A stretch of DNA of 39,786 nt from Akkermansiaceae bacterium UBA1315. Lineage in GTDB: Bacteria; Verrucomicrobiota; Verrucomicrobiia; Verrucomicrobiales; Akkermansiaceae. A program made the position numbers and the translations under genes. Of the stretch, positions 18,552 to 27,795 are shown in pieces (the first letter of the stretch is position 1; the number at the start of each line of letters is the position of its first letter). A model generated the notes under the pieces. That model made no database searches. It saw only the letters and a list, made by a program, of their open reading frames with translations, and was not told where the DNA came from. The DNA is taken from positions 1 through 39,786 of the forward strand of contig DBTN01000041.1 in the NCBI GenBank assembly GCA_002307065.1, given 5' to 3'.

Positions 18552-19937
18552 TCACCATTCCGGGATTTCGCGAGGATCGCCCCTCAGTTCGCGGATCTCC
18601 GCCTCGGCGACATTAAATTCCAACCGGTTGAATGCACTCACCTTAAAATGCGCGGTTCCGAAATTCTGGCTAAAACCGGTAATCGTATCGCCGTCCATTC
18701 CATCGAGACGAAACACAATCGACGAACCGTCCAAAAACCACGCTCTCACATCTCCGGCCTCACGCTTCGGCTCTTCGAGATCCGCCGGTTTTAAAACGAT
18801 ATTCCGCAACCGCTCGACCGGGAATTTTACTTCGCTAAAAGCCGTCTTCACCGTGATCATGCCGTCCTCGATCGATTGGACTTCACCTTCGAGGTCATCA
18901 CCGTTCCGCAGCAACATGCGTCCGCTGCGCAACGGCGTCACCTCCGGTGCGGGGTCGATCTCATTTCCACGAAATCCAAAATCCCCCCGGTCGCGTTGCT
19001 CGGGGAGCTCGTCCACCACCCCGTCCCAGGACAAAACCTCGATTCGGGAAATTTTCAGCGGCGAGGTTCCCGACGCGATAAAACTCAATCCGCTGCCGAT
19101 TTCATCCGTTGCCAGGTCCGGGACGTTCCAGACTTCTTTGATTTTCCCGTCGATATAAAAACAAATGGTCCCGGTTCTCCGGCTTGCCCGGATCTCAATC
19201 CGCGCCTTTTCGTTTTCCTGAAACTCCCTGACATTCGTGCTGTTTCCCAACGGAACATTCGTGCCTGATCGCCGCAGGTAAACATTCCTCTGATTGAATA
19301 CCAATTCGTATCCGTTCTCCGGTTTTTCCGCCGAGACGTTGTCGGAAAAAATCACCAACGTCATCCGAAACGAACCACGCCATGCCGCGTCAAAACCGAT
19401 TCTAACTTCATCGGGCATCTTCATCTCGCGGCCGATTCCTCCTTCGCTTTTGGATAAAAACGAACCATTCAGAAAACTCCACGACGGTGGGCTGGCGGTC
19501 TGTTTCCACCCTTCCAAACTCGTCGGCCCCCGATAGAAAGTGACCGGTCGATCCTCAATCTTCAATTCCCTCACCATCACCCGCGGGAATTCCAAGCGCC
19601 CCGCGAACCAGGTATCCAGAGCGATTTTTTCATCGGTGACCGAGGCCAGTTGCCCACGAATCGAATCGCCACGAGCAAGCGTCAGCGTCGCTTCATGAGT
19701 GGCAGGATAATCCGGGATCGACGCCGGCAAAGTCATATCCTGCACGCTTTTCAGCCAGTAAGGTGCCGGTTTTACCTGAATCGGTGAGTTCCACACGATC
19801 TGTTCCCCGCTCAAAGATTCCATCATTCCGGAAAGCTGATCGCCGTTCGAAAACCGCAGCATGGATTTCATTTCCTGCGCCAAACCGGTTGAGGAAAATC
19901 CGGCGATGGCCAGCATTAGGAGCCGCCAGTGATTCAT
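18552..19937 (-). CDS. Secreted LamG-like protein with NGD repeats (paralogue 3 of 3)
   Basis: 461 residues with a clear signal peptide (MNHWRLLMLAIAGFSSTGLA, cleavage likely before QEMKS). Short beta-type repeats of the pattern NGDxLxG appear several times (SNGDQLSGMM, ARGDSIRGQL, RNGDDLEGEV). The centre (about 140-300) resembles a LamG/concanavalin-like sandwich (GWKQTASPPSWSFLNGSF, ICFYIDGKIKEVW, IEVLSWDG). It is clearly related to the next two upstream genes. No catalytic motif was seen, so binding of a polymer or cell-surface partner is possible but unproven. The start overlaps the previous stop as ATGA (19934-19937). It is the last gene of a six-gene run. Confidence 0.8.
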   Translation of the reverse strand: MNHWRLLMLAIAGFSSTGLAQEMKSMLRFSNGDQLSGMMESLSGEQIVWNSPIQVKPAPYWLKSVQDMTLPASIPDYPATHEATLTLARGDSIRGQLASVTDEKIALDTWFAGRLEFPRVMVRELKIEDRPVTFYRGPTSLEGWKQTASPPSWSFLNGSFLSKSEGGIGREMKMPDEVRIGFDAAWRGSFRMTLVIFSDNVSAEKPENGYELVFNQRNVYLRRSGTNVPLGNSTNVREFQENEKARIEIRASRRTGTICFYIDGKIKEVWNVPDLATDEIGSGLSFIASGTSPLKISRIEVLSWDGVVDELPEQRDRGDFGFRGNEIDPAPEVTPLRSGRMLLRNGDDLEGEVQSIEDGMITVKTAFSEVKFPVERLRNIVLKPADLEEPKREAGDVRAWFLDGSSIVFRLDGMDGDTITGFSQNFGTAHFKVSAFNRLEFNVAEAEIRELRGDPREIPEW

Positions 19938-21283
19938 TTTCCGCCTCCTTTTCCCGAAAGCTCCGCCCGCTCCAATGCTGCGACGCCCTCCCGCCGCAGC
20001 GACACCGGTCCCAGCAAGGGATGCGTCGCTTCAATCCGATCTCCGGCAAACGAGGACGACGACACGCGCAAGGTCCCATCACCTCGCAGACGCAACAAAA
20101 ACGGATTCGGCCCACTCACCAACGCTCCCTCCGACGATTCGGAAAAAAAGACGGTCGAAACTTCACGATCCGGCAGCTCGATCGGCTGCTCTTGAAAGTC
20201 CCCTTTAAACGAAAAAAGCGCCCCTTCCGGCGAAGGAGAAATCGATAAAAGCTTTCCGCTAAACCGGTCGCCTCGACGTTCGATCAACGCGTCCTGAGTG
20301 CCATCTCCCCGGTCCTCCGTTCGATGTCGGTCACTCGTGTCGTCCCATTCGAGAATCTCAATTTCACGGATCTCATGCCCGCTGTCGTCGTTCGAATTGC
20401 TAACGATCGAAATTCCCTGCCCGCTCGGCGCGGGTGACACCGGATCATGATAACGTCCTTCCGGCTCGCCATTGAGATAAAGCGACAAGATCGAATGTTC
20501 GCGATCCACGCGGATTTCCACCTGCATTTCATTGCCCACAAATTGATCGGGCGTCCGATTTAACATCACGATCGTGGTGTAGCGGCGACCGGTCGTCGAC
20601 TCGCGTTTGATCTCCACCCCTGCGCTCGCATACTGAAAATAATAACGGTCGGACGTTTGATCGTTCGGTAGAAGCGGATCGGCAAAGGAGAACTGGAAGT
20701 TGGGATTGAGACGCCAATTGAACGTAAATTTCACGATGAACTGCTGCGGAGTCGCCAGTTTACGGCCAAGTTTTCCCGCCCCGTGCATGGAGATGACGCC
20801 ATCATCAAACTCCCAGTTTTCCGCGTTCGCACCATCCCGGATCCAGCTCTGAGGACCGGTCGGACCCGAATAGATCACCCGATTCGGAAAAACGCCCAGA
20901 TGCAGGGCTTTGAGGAATTTCCTCGGAATCACCAATCGCCCCGCCACCGGCGAAACCGCGGTGAGCTGCGTCTCATCCAGCGCCTCGATCTCGACCGGAA
21001 GCACATCGCCATTGCTCAGTTCAATCCGACCAGACGGCAGCTTTTCGGCCAGCGGCGCTTCGCTGAAAATCACTTTCCGAACACTTTCACCGCGAAGTAA
21101 AACCGGTTCAGGAGAAAGCGGCGTCAGCAACTCGACCACTCCGCCTTCCGCGATCGCACTCACCGTCCCAGTCATCCGTGCGTCTCCTTCGAGGACGATT
21201 TTGTCCGCGAAACCGCTCGCCACCAGACAGGCCGTGGCGGTGGACTCAACGATGAAACGGTTAAAATGGAATATCCGAGTCAT
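19934..21283 (-). CDS. Secreted LamG-like protein with NGD repeats (paralogue 2 of 3)
   Basis: 449 residues. The N-terminus (MTRIFHFNRFIVE, then STATACLVASGFA) looks like a signal peptide. Repeats of the NGD type recur (SNGDVLPVEI, ERRGDRFSGKLL). The central domain has the same order as its neighbours: SGPTGPQSWIRDGANAENWE, LSLYLNGEPEGRYHD, IREIEILEWDD. Its start overlaps the end of the upstream paralogue by 23 bases and its stop overlaps the next start by 4, so the three paralogues are translated together. Function unknown. They are diverged enough to suggest old duplication rather than recent copying. Confidence 0.8.
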   Translation of the reverse strand: MTRIFHFNRFIVESTATACLVASGFADKIVLEGDARMTGTVSAIAEGGVVELLTPLSPEPVLLRGESVRKVIFSEAPLAEKLPSGRIELSNGDVLPVEIEALDETQLTAVSPVAGRLVIPRKFLKALHLGVFPNRVIYSGPTGPQSWIRDGANAENWEFDDGVISMHGAGKLGRKLATPQQFIVKFTFNWRLNPNFQFSFADPLLPNDQTSDRYYFQYASAGVEIKRESTTGRRYTTIVMLNRTPDQFVGNEMQVEIRVDREHSILSLYLNGEPEGRYHDPVSPAPSGQGISIVSNSNDDSGHEIREIEILEWDDTSDRHRTEDRGDGTQDALIERRGDRFSGKLLSISPSPEGALFSFKGDFQEQPIELPDREVSTVFFSESSEGALVSGPNPFLLRLRGDGTLRVSSSSFAGDRIEATHPLLGPVSLRREGVAALERAELSGKGGGK

Positions 21284-22784
21284 CGAGAAAATGGTTCGAA
21301 GGATTGAAATCCAGCATCACTGCCGATTCCAAGTTCACATTGAGCTCGCCAGCGAACCCCGTCAAAATTCTTAACGCATTCTGATCCCCAGAAACCGGTT
21401 TGCCGGAGATCCGCCCAAGCGGATGAAACCGGATCAGCGTCTCATCGGACGAAATTTCCCGAGGCTCGGCCAATCCCGTCTTCGCGAAACGAATCTCCGC
21501 GACGTCTTCTAACGGAAATCGAAACTCGCCGTATTTCCCGTCCATGCTCAGCTCGCCGTCTTTAATCAAAAGGACTTTCCCTGAAAACCGGTCGGTCCCA
21601 TTCGCCAACAAAACAATATCTTGAGCATCGACCTGCAGGCTGCGTGCCGAATCCGGCATGCCATTCCACTCGGCCACCACGATTTCCGAAATCCGCACAG
21701 CCGCCTTTTCCGACGGCACGAGAAAACCCCATCCCGTTCCTTTTCCCGCGTATCCCGCCGCGTCATCACGACCCGCACCTTCACTCCACTGAATCACGAA
21801 CTGACCATTCACAAACAAGGAAATCTCTCCCGTAATCCGATTGGATCGCAGCTCGACCGCAGCCCGGTCCAGCTCGTTAAATGGAGTGAGATAACTGGTC
21901 GTGCGCACGTGTTCCGCTGTCGACTTGCCCTCCGCATCAAATCCACAACGATATAACATCACGCTGTTCATATAAAAATGCAGCACATAACTGCTGCCGA
22001 AAAGCACCGGAAAAGCCGAAGCATCCCCGCCGACGAAACGAGCGCGTGCATTCGGCGGAACCGCATCACCCTCCGGAACTCGTGGCCTCACAAAATCCGC
22101 GTGAAACCCCAGCGCCAACGAAAGCCTGCTTTTCCAAGCGAGATTAAAACTCAGGATCGAACGATCCGGCATGCCCTCTTTGCGGATCAATGCCGTGCCG
22201 GACTTTCCGTCGCGCCAATACCATGCCGAACCGGAAAATTGCCAGCGGTCGGATTTCACCTGCTCCTGCGCCTCATGGGGTTCCACCCGTTTTTCCTCGA
22301 CCGGTTCCGGCGGAAGCCCGTCGAGCGCATCCAGATGAATCATCGACCATTCTTCCTCCAAATACGGCCCATGATAAAACATCCGCCCGCCAAATGGATT
22401 CGGAGCGACCATCCCGACCTGATCACGAGGAATTTTCAACACTCCCGCGAAACCGGTTTCGATGGTGACGAACGCATCGTCCAGACCGGTTACTTTTCCG
22501 GGAATCCGATCGCCATTCACCAAAGTGAGACTTGAAAGCGATGGCAGCGACTTGACCGGCCGGCCACCGTTCAAAAGCACCTGCCGGATTTTTTCCGGCT
22601 TAAACTCAACCGGCTCCTCAACATCCTCCCGCTGCCAAATGGTCCCGCCATGGGCGGAAATCCCGGCAAACGTTCCATGCAATTGATCGCCGTTCAGAAA
22701 TCGCATCAGATCCCATTTCGCAGGCTGTGCCGACACCAAACCGGTCGACATCACCCAACTCAAAATGACCGCGCGATTTCTCAT
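21261..22784 (-). CDS. Secreted LamG-like protein with NGD repeats (paralogue 1 of 3)
   Basis: 507 residues from the ATG at 22784, whose ATGA overlaps the stop of the prenyltransferase-like gene. A longer frame opens at 22937, but it lies inside that gene and would bury the signal peptide (MRNRAVILSWVMSTGLVSA). Repeats: LNGDQLHGTF, VNGDRIPGKV, NGTDRFSGKVL. The LamG-like centre includes MFYHGPYLEEEWSM, ISLFVNGQFVIQW and ISEIVVAEWNG. It has an insertion (about 150-175) rich in Glu and Pro that the paralogues lack. Role unknown, but probably periplasmic or surface located. Confidence 0.8.
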   Translation of the reverse strand: MRNRAVILSWVMSTGLVSAQPAKWDLMRFLNGDQLHGTFAGISAHGGTIWQREDVEEPVEFKPEKIRQVLLNGGRPVKSLPSLSSLTLVNGDRIPGKVTGLDDAFVTIETGFAGVLKIPRDQVGMVAPNPFGGRMFYHGPYLEEEWSMIHLDALDGLPPEPVEEKRVEPHEAQEQVKSDRWQFSGSAWYWRDGKSGTALIRKEGMPDRSILSFNLAWKSRLSLALGFHADFVRPRVPEGDAVPPNARARFVGGDASAFPVLFGSSYVLHFYMNSVMLYRCGFDAEGKSTAEHVRTTSYLTPFNELDRAAVELRSNRITGEISLFVNGQFVIQWSEGAGRDDAAGYAGKGTGWGFLVPSEKAAVRISEIVVAEWNGMPDSARSLQVDAQDIVLLANGTDRFSGKVLLIKDGELSMDGKYGEFRFPLEDVAEIRFAKTGLAEPREISSDETLIRFHPLGRISGKPVSGDQNALRILTGFAGELNVNLESAVMLDFNPSNHFLDDSDIPF

Positions 22785-23767
22785 TTTTCGTAGATCGGCA
22801 AATACCGATAATTCAGCGCCAACGACAACAACGCGCCCGCGGTGCTGAAAGACGCGCCCTGGTTTCCCGGGAAAGAACCATCTCGCCCTTGGATCGTGCC
22901 CAGGTAACGGGCGTTGCGCGCATTCCAATCTTTCCACACTTCCTCATCGGCATGAAACAATGCCTGAGCCATATAATATTCGTAATAATAAGGATAATAC
23001 CGGTCGCGATAATCCAAATTGCCTTTGAGGAAATTCAAACTCGCCAGATATCCCTTCGAGTCCCGTTCCTTCGCCAACGAAGAACATAACAACCCGATCG
23101 CCGTCAAAGTCGGCTTGCCGCCGGAAGACGAAGTATAACCCACCGATCCATCACTTCCGCGGCAAGTGGCAAGATAGGCCAAACCTTTTTTGATCGCCTC
23201 ATCCGGCACCGCGAGCCCCGCGTTGCGTGCCGCGAAAAGCGTCACCAGTTGACCACCGGTCACCGTGGTATCGGCATCGCGGCTTTCCGGAGTGTATCTC
23301 CACGCGCCGAAATGATTCCGCTTCTGCGCATTCAATATCAGCTCCACCGCTTTCTTCAGCGCCGGCGCGATTTTTGGATGATCGATCACCCCGTAGGATT
23401 CCGCCAGCGCCTTGGTCGCGAACGCATGATTGTACATGCTATTTCCAATATATCCGTTGCTCTCGTTTTGTTGCGAAAGGATATAATCCAAACCGCTCCG
23501 GATCGTTTTCGCGTAAGACCCGTGATTCGGATCTTCGCCATGGGCGAGAAACGCGGCGACGCATAATCCGACGACGCCCGGTTCCCCTCCGACGCCGTCA
23601 TTCCAACAACCTTTCGCATTTTGCGACTGCGCGAGATATTTCAAACCTCGCTCATAAATCAGCTCGACCTGCGCCGGAATCACATCATCCGGACGGCGAG
23701 GCAAATCCTGACCCGCACCCATCGCGGTGATGGCGAAAAACCAAAGAGATATCCACCGAACCGTCAC
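22781..23767 (-). CDS. Secreted prenyltransferase/squalene-cyclase-like repeat protein
   Basis: 328 residues with a signal peptide (MTVRWISLWFFAITAMGAG). The rest is an alpha/alpha-barrel repeat of the prenyltransferase/squalene oxidase type. QW-like turns appear as SQNAKGCWND, FGAWRYTPES, GSDGSVGYTSS and GRDGSFPGN, each starting a helical repeat. Cyclase active-site motifs (DxDD) are not visible, so it is unlikely to be a terpene cyclase. Proteins of this kind are common next to large membrane proteins in Planctomycetes and Verrucomicrobia and have no settled function. Both ends overlap neighbours by 4 bases (ATGA). Confidence 0.82.
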   Translation of the reverse strand: MTVRWISLWFFAITAMGAGQDLPRRPDDVIPAQVELIYERGLKYLAQSQNAKGCWNDGVGGEPGVVGLCVAAFLAHGEDPNHGSYAKTIRSGLDYILSQQNESNGYIGNSMYNHAFATKALAESYGVIDHPKIAPALKKAVELILNAQKRNHFGAWRYTPESRDADTTVTGGQLVTLFAARNAGLAVPDEAIKKGLAYLATCRGSDGSVGYTSSSGGKPTLTAIGLLCSSLAKERDSKGYLASLNFLKGNLDYRDRYYPYYYEYYMAQALFHADEEVWKDWNARNARYLGTIQGRDGSFPGNQGASFSTAGALLSLALNYRYLPIYEK

Positions 23768-24381
23768 TTCGCTTTTTCCTCCGCTCCACGATTGTAAGCA
23801 TCCAGCGCTTGCCGAAATTCCTCAGGAAACGCCCGACCTGCCACACCTGCGGCTTTGGGGACCTTTCGAGGCTCGACTTTTTGTTCGCCCGCCGGGCCCG
23901 TCGCTTCATTCGCGGCATCGGATTCACCGGTCATTCCCGTGCCTCCTTCCTGCCCCGGTTGCGCGCCGTTTTCCCCCGGTTTCTGGCCAGGTTCCTTGCC
24001 CATCATCCGCTCCATCATATCGAGCATCGCCCCGCCAGCCTCGCCGCCTCCGCCTTGTTGCTTTTGTTTTTCTTTGGCCGCGTCATGGATTTTTTCGATG
24101 ATCTCGGTCTGCGCGGCGATCGTTTCGCCCCCGGTGTCCGGGGTGAACAGGCGATCGGTCGTCTCGTCCATGATCGTTTCAACTTCGTTCAAAAGTTCGA
24201 TCACCTCCGACACCGTTTGCTCAATCGCCAGTTGCTGCACGTCGGCGGCGAGCGAATCTTGCGCATCACCGACCTTCGCCGCGCCCTCCTGATGTTTTGC
24301 CAAATTTCCGGCAGGATCCTGTTCTTCGCCAAACACCGGACCGATCATCGCCGCCAGCGCGATTGCTAAAATCGTTTTCAT
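23764..24381 (-). CDS. Small secreted Gly/Glu-rich protein of unknown function
   Basis: 205 residues. Signal peptide MKTILAIALAAMIGPVFG. The mature part begins with a helical segment (about 20-110) that includes VSEVIELLNEVETIMDET and could form a coiled coil. A low-complexity stretch rich in Gly, Gln, Glu and Pro follows (about 110-170), then a short helical tail (EEFRQALDAYNRGAEE). I do not recognise a family. The style matches the Gly-rich C-terminus of the large membrane protein encoded just upstream, and the two genes overlap by 4 bases, so the products may interact in the periplasm. Confidence 0.75.
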   Translation of the reverse strand: MKTILAIALAAMIGPVFGEEQDPAGNLAKHQEGAAKVGDAQDSLAADVQQLAIEQTVSEVIELLNEVETIMDETTDRLFTPDTGGETIAAQTEIIEKIHDAAKEKQKQQGGGGEAGGAMLDMMERMMGKEPGQKPGENGAQPGQEGGTGMTGESDAANEATGPAGEQKVEPRKVPKAAGVAGRAFPEEFRQALDAYNRGAEEKAK

Positions 24382-27020
24382 GGTTCCGCGTTCTCCTTTC
24401 CAATTTCCACCGAACGCCGCAACTGCTCAAGCGCCCGAGTCCGGGCGCGCAAATCCTGCTGATCCTGGATCATTTTCATCACCCGCAGCATAAATTCGAA
24501 ATCCTCATCTTCGGACGGTGGACCACCTCCGCCGCCACCACCCTCTTGCCCCGAATTCATCGAACCTTCGAGTTCCTTCGCCCAAGCCGTCAGTTGCTCC
24601 GCCCACTTCTTCGCGCCTTCCGTCGCTTGGAAAGAATGATTTTTCATCAAACGGCCGCGCACCTCGTCCAGTCCGAGATCGATTTGCGAATCCCGCATTT
24701 CCACCAAAATCTTTTGAAACGTCGTCTCCTCCGTCCGGGCGAAATAATGAGCAAGGTCTTCCTGAATCCAGCGAACATCCGAAGCGGTCGCGGATTGCTG
24801 TTTGCTCGCCTCCTGAAGCCGCCGCGCATCGGACGGATCCAGATCGGACGAACGCACGCCGAGGATTCTTGAAAATGCGCCGATCAACACATTGGCGATT
24901 CCCTCTTGTTCCGACGCCGCTTTTTTCAACCGGTTTACAAACGTTCCCGCCTCAAATTGCCGGTTCGCGTCGTTCGCTTTTGCCACGGCCTCCTGCATTT
25001 TTTCGACGACCTTTTTTTGTTCCTCGACCGCCTCGGCCATGTCCTTCTCCGCCTTGTCGGGCGTGTTCGACTCTTCACCCGCTTCGCCGAGTTTTTTCTC
25101 AACACCAGGCATGTCTTTTTGCGAAAGCTCCTGCATCGACTTCAGCGCCTCCGCCATTTTTTTCAGCGTGTCCTTGTCGATCTCACCATTCCGCGTGGAG
25201 TCCTTCATCAGTTCCTCCATCCGCTCGGTGAGCTTTTCCATCCGCTCGGTGTTTTCCGATTCGGCCTGCTCCTGCGCTTCGAGGCGTTTCCGGTTTTCCT
25301 CGGTTTGCAACTGCTCGCCGTCGAGTTTTTCCAGCCGCTCGTTTTCTTCCAACTGATTCAGCTCCCGCCGCGCGAGGTCTTCGAATTCCGCGAGCGACCG
25401 GTCAAACTGACTTTTTAAAAGCTGCGCATGTTCATCGCGACTCAGCACATAAATCACCACCGGTTCCGAATACACCCGACCCCGGCCCGGGAAATAATCT
25501 TCCGTGTAGGCTCGCAGCAAAATCTTTTGCGGAAGGATGCCCACCGCCGCAGGCGAAAAGGCGACCGGCCGACTCAGGCGCCTTTCCTCGGCTCCGCCTT
25601 CCGCCAATTTCATTTCACCCTTCGCAGGAGTTTCGTCGGTCGGTTTGGTGAATTCACCGGTCCATTCGATCCCGGTCTGTTTGATCCCAAAATCATCCTC
25701 TGCCAAAACCTCGAAATCGACCGTCTCTTCCGGCAGCATGACTTTCTGGCGATCGATCCCTTGCAAATATGAAACCGGCGGACCATCCCGCACGGCGTCG
25801 ATCCGGACGCGGAACCCAGAAGCACCGGCCAACCCGAGTCCGTCTTTCCAGGAAAAGGGAATTTCAAAAGGAACCGTGCCGATCTTGAGCTCCGGAGATT
25901 TCGCCGTGTTTCCGGAAAGAATCAAATCCCCTTCCAATGGCTCGAATCGCCCTTGCGACCCGTTTGCCGCCGCATCGAGATTTGCGACCGTCGGACCGAA
26001 TCGCCCGGACGCCAGAGACCGATTTGTGCTCAACGTGATCTGAACGCGACTGCCTTCCACCGCGCTCAATCCACCGGTATGGAGATCCACGGTCTTCGGA
26101 GGGATACCCAGATAATCCGGTGCGATCACCGTCGCGGTCACACTTTCGGTCACCGGACGTTGAACCGGTTCGACTCGTAAAAGATGCCGCACATCGCCGA
26201 TCCGAAACACGATCGTTCCCGGTTCTTGTTGCCCGGGAAAAGCGAACGAATACGAGCTTCCCGAACGTTTTCCAATCGTCTCCGGCTGCAATCCGTATCG
26301 CCCGCTGCCCGTCGCCGGACGCTGCTCCGAGTTCTCCGCAAGATGCAATGTGACCTCGAACGCTTCCCCAAATGGCACCGCCAGCCGGGCAGGAGGATTG
26401 TCCAACCGAGTAAAAGTATATCGCTCCGTATCCGAAAGCGGCATCAGCCACCGTTGAAAAGCGTTCACTCCCGCTCGCGGCGTCAGCGTGAAGGACGCAG
26501 CGGCAGCGATCACCAAAATCAGCGCAACCAGCGCCCACTTCAAGTGACGCGGCGGCGGCAGTGCGTCGTCGAGCTTTCGTTTTCCAACTTCGCCAGCGAC
26601 CGCCTCCATCGCGGCGGCCCGCAGCCGCGGCGATAAGGAATCGGTATTTCCCTGTTGATTCTGCAGCTCGATCACCCCGAGCAGGCGGTCGCCCAGTCCC
26701 GGGTATTTTCGCGAAATCAACCGCGCAAGCTCGTTTTCCCGCCGATGCCGCCAGACCCAACGATGGAGCCAAAACGGAGCAAACAACGCAAAAAACGACG
26801 TTCCCACGAGCAAAACGACCAGCCGCATCCACCCCGGCGTCTGCCAAAACCGGTCCATTCCATACACCAGCAGGAACGAAAACACCAAACCGATCAACCC
26901 CGCGATGAACGCTTCGAAAATCTTCGTGCGCCAAAGCTGACGGCGGAACTCGGCGAGCTGACGACGCAGACCTTCCGGGATCTCGACCTTGGTTTCGGGC
27001 GTGTTGGAAAGGTCGGCCAT
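24378..27020 (-). CDS. Large membrane protein of DUF4175 type
   Basis: 880 residues. Three membrane spans near the N-terminus (about 34-54, 65-85 and 161-180) hold a long extracytoplasmic part. That part has beta-rich Ig-like regions (about 200-510) and then a Glu/Lys/Met-rich coiled-coil region (about 530-700), and ends in a Gly-rich segment (GGGGGGGPP) and a final helix. This architecture fits DUF4175-like proteins, which in Planctomycetes and Verrucomicrobia tend to sit near MoxR, DUF58 and von Willebrand genes; none of those lies in this window. It is the first gene of the six-gene run. Its role is unknown, and a scaffold in the envelope is a guess. Confidence 0.8.
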   Translation of the reverse strand: MADLSNTPETKVEIPEGLRRQLAEFRRQLWRTKIFEAFIAGLIGLVFSFLLVYGMDRFWQTPGWMRLVVLLVGTSFFALFAPFWLHRWVWRHRRENELARLISRKYPGLGDRLLGVIELQNQQGNTDSLSPRLRAAAMEAVAGEVGKRKLDDALPPPRHLKWALVALILVIAAAASFTLTPRAGVNAFQRWLMPLSDTERYTFTRLDNPPARLAVPFGEAFEVTLHLAENSEQRPATGSGRYGLQPETIGKRSGSSYSFAFPGQQEPGTIVFRIGDVRHLLRVEPVQRPVTESVTATVIAPDYLGIPPKTVDLHTGGLSAVEGSRVQITLSTNRSLASGRFGPTVANLDAAANGSQGRFEPLEGDLILSGNTAKSPELKIGTVPFEIPFSWKDGLGLAGASGFRVRIDAVRDGPPVSYLQGIDRQKVMLPEETVDFEVLAEDDFGIKQTGIEWTGEFTKPTDETPAKGEMKLAEGGAEERRLSRPVAFSPAAVGILPQKILLRAYTEDYFPGRGRVYSEPVVIYVLSRDEHAQLLKSQFDRSLAEFEDLARRELNQLEENERLEKLDGEQLQTEENRKRLEAQEQAESENTERMEKLTERMEELMKDSTRNGEIDKDTLKKMAEALKSMQELSQKDMPGVEKKLGEAGEESNTPDKAEKDMAEAVEEQKKVVEKMQEAVAKANDANRQFEAGTFVNRLKKAASEQEGIANVLIGAFSRILGVRSSDLDPSDARRLQEASKQQSATASDVRWIQEDLAHYFARTEETTFQKILVEMRDSQIDLGLDEVRGRLMKNHSFQATEGAKKWAEQLTAWAKELEGSMNSGQEGGGGGGGPPSEDEDFEFMLRVMKMIQDQQDLRARTRALEQLRRSVEIGKENAEP

Positions 27021-27026
27021 GTCAAT

Positions 27027-27122
27027 TTACTCGAACGCTTCATTCTCCCGCATTGGATCGGAATTTCCCAGAGTAAACGTAGGAACGCCAGCGGTTTTCT
27101 CGCGGAATTTAGCGACACTCAT
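27027..27122 (-). CDS. Possible 31-residue small protein upstream of the envelope gene cluster
   Basis: ATG at 27122 to TAA at 27027, reading MSVAKFREKTAGVPTF and ending RENEAFE. It sits neatly between the MBL hydrolase stop and the start of the large membrane protein, leaving 6 bases before the next ATG. GGGAA directly before the start is a weak ribosome site, too close to be ideal. Codons look like those of neighbouring genes. It could equally be a leader peptide or non-coding DNA. Confidence 0.35.
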   Translation of the reverse strand: MSVAKFREKTAGVPTFTLGNSDPMRENEAFE

Positions 27123-27139
27123 TTCCCGTCTCGCCTTGC

Positions 27140-27748
27140 TCAACGAAGATACGGGTTTTTAGCAGATTCCGCGCCGATCGTCGTCGACGGCCCGTGACCG
27201 GGGAAAACCCGAGTTTCGGCAGGAAGCACCAACAAATGCCGGCGAATCCCTTTCAAAAGTTGCTCGTGACTGCCACCCGGCAGGTCCGTCCTGCCAATCG
27301 ACTCGGCGAAAATCGTATCTCCCGAGAACAATCGGCCAGCATCCGCGAAATAAAACGTCACACTGTCGAGCGAATGCCCCGGCACATGCGCCAACGCGAT
27401 TTCCAGCCCATGAATCTTCAACGGCTCGTCCATCCGGAAAAGATGATCGATTTCATACGGCTTCACCGAAATGGGCATCCCCCAGCTCCGAACCGCCGTC
27501 TCCAAAGTCAGATCCGGCGAATAGGCATCACGCGCATGCAATTTCGCCCCAGCCGCCTTCATCACCGCAGCATCCATCACGTGATCGTAATGTTGATGAG
27601 TGAGCAAAACATCGTCCACCCGCACCCCTTTACCCGCCAACCAAGCCGTCACCCCTTCGGGCGCGTCGATCAGAAGATTCCCGCCCGGAGTTTCGATCAG
27701 ATAAGCATTCGTCTGAACAAACCCACCGGTAAACATGCTGACTTTCAT
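27140..27748 (-). CDS. Metallo-beta-lactamase-fold hydrolase (glyoxalase II-like)
   Basis: 202 residues from the ATG at 27748 (MKVSMFTGGFVQTNAY); a start at 27769 would add 7 residues not typical of the family. The zinc motif is THQHYDH (50-56). Further ligands are in HVPGHS, FSGDTIF and the terminal FPGHGPST. The order and length match small glyoxalase II-like hydrolases that act on thioesters such as S-lactoylglutathione or related persulfides. Substrate cannot be fixed from sequence. It lies between the envelope cluster and the repeat array. Confidence 0.9.
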   Translation of the reverse strand: MKVSMFTGGFVQTNAYLIETPGGNLLIDAPEGVTAWLAGKGVRVDDVLLTHQHYDHVMDAAVMKAAGAKLHARDAYSPDLTLETAVRSWGMPISVKPYEIDHLFRMDEPLKIHGLEIALAHVPGHSLDSVTFYFADAGRLFSGDTIFAESIGRTDLPGGSHEQLLKGIRRHLLVLPAETRVFPGHGPSTTIGAESAKNPYLR

Positions 27749-27795
27749 TCCCCACCCAAACCCATCCACCCCAAACGCGCAAGACCGGCCATCTC

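Noticed and set aside
22781..23767. Terpene or squalene cyclase
   Set aside because: It has a signal peptide and QW-like repeats, but no DxDD or other cyclase active site.
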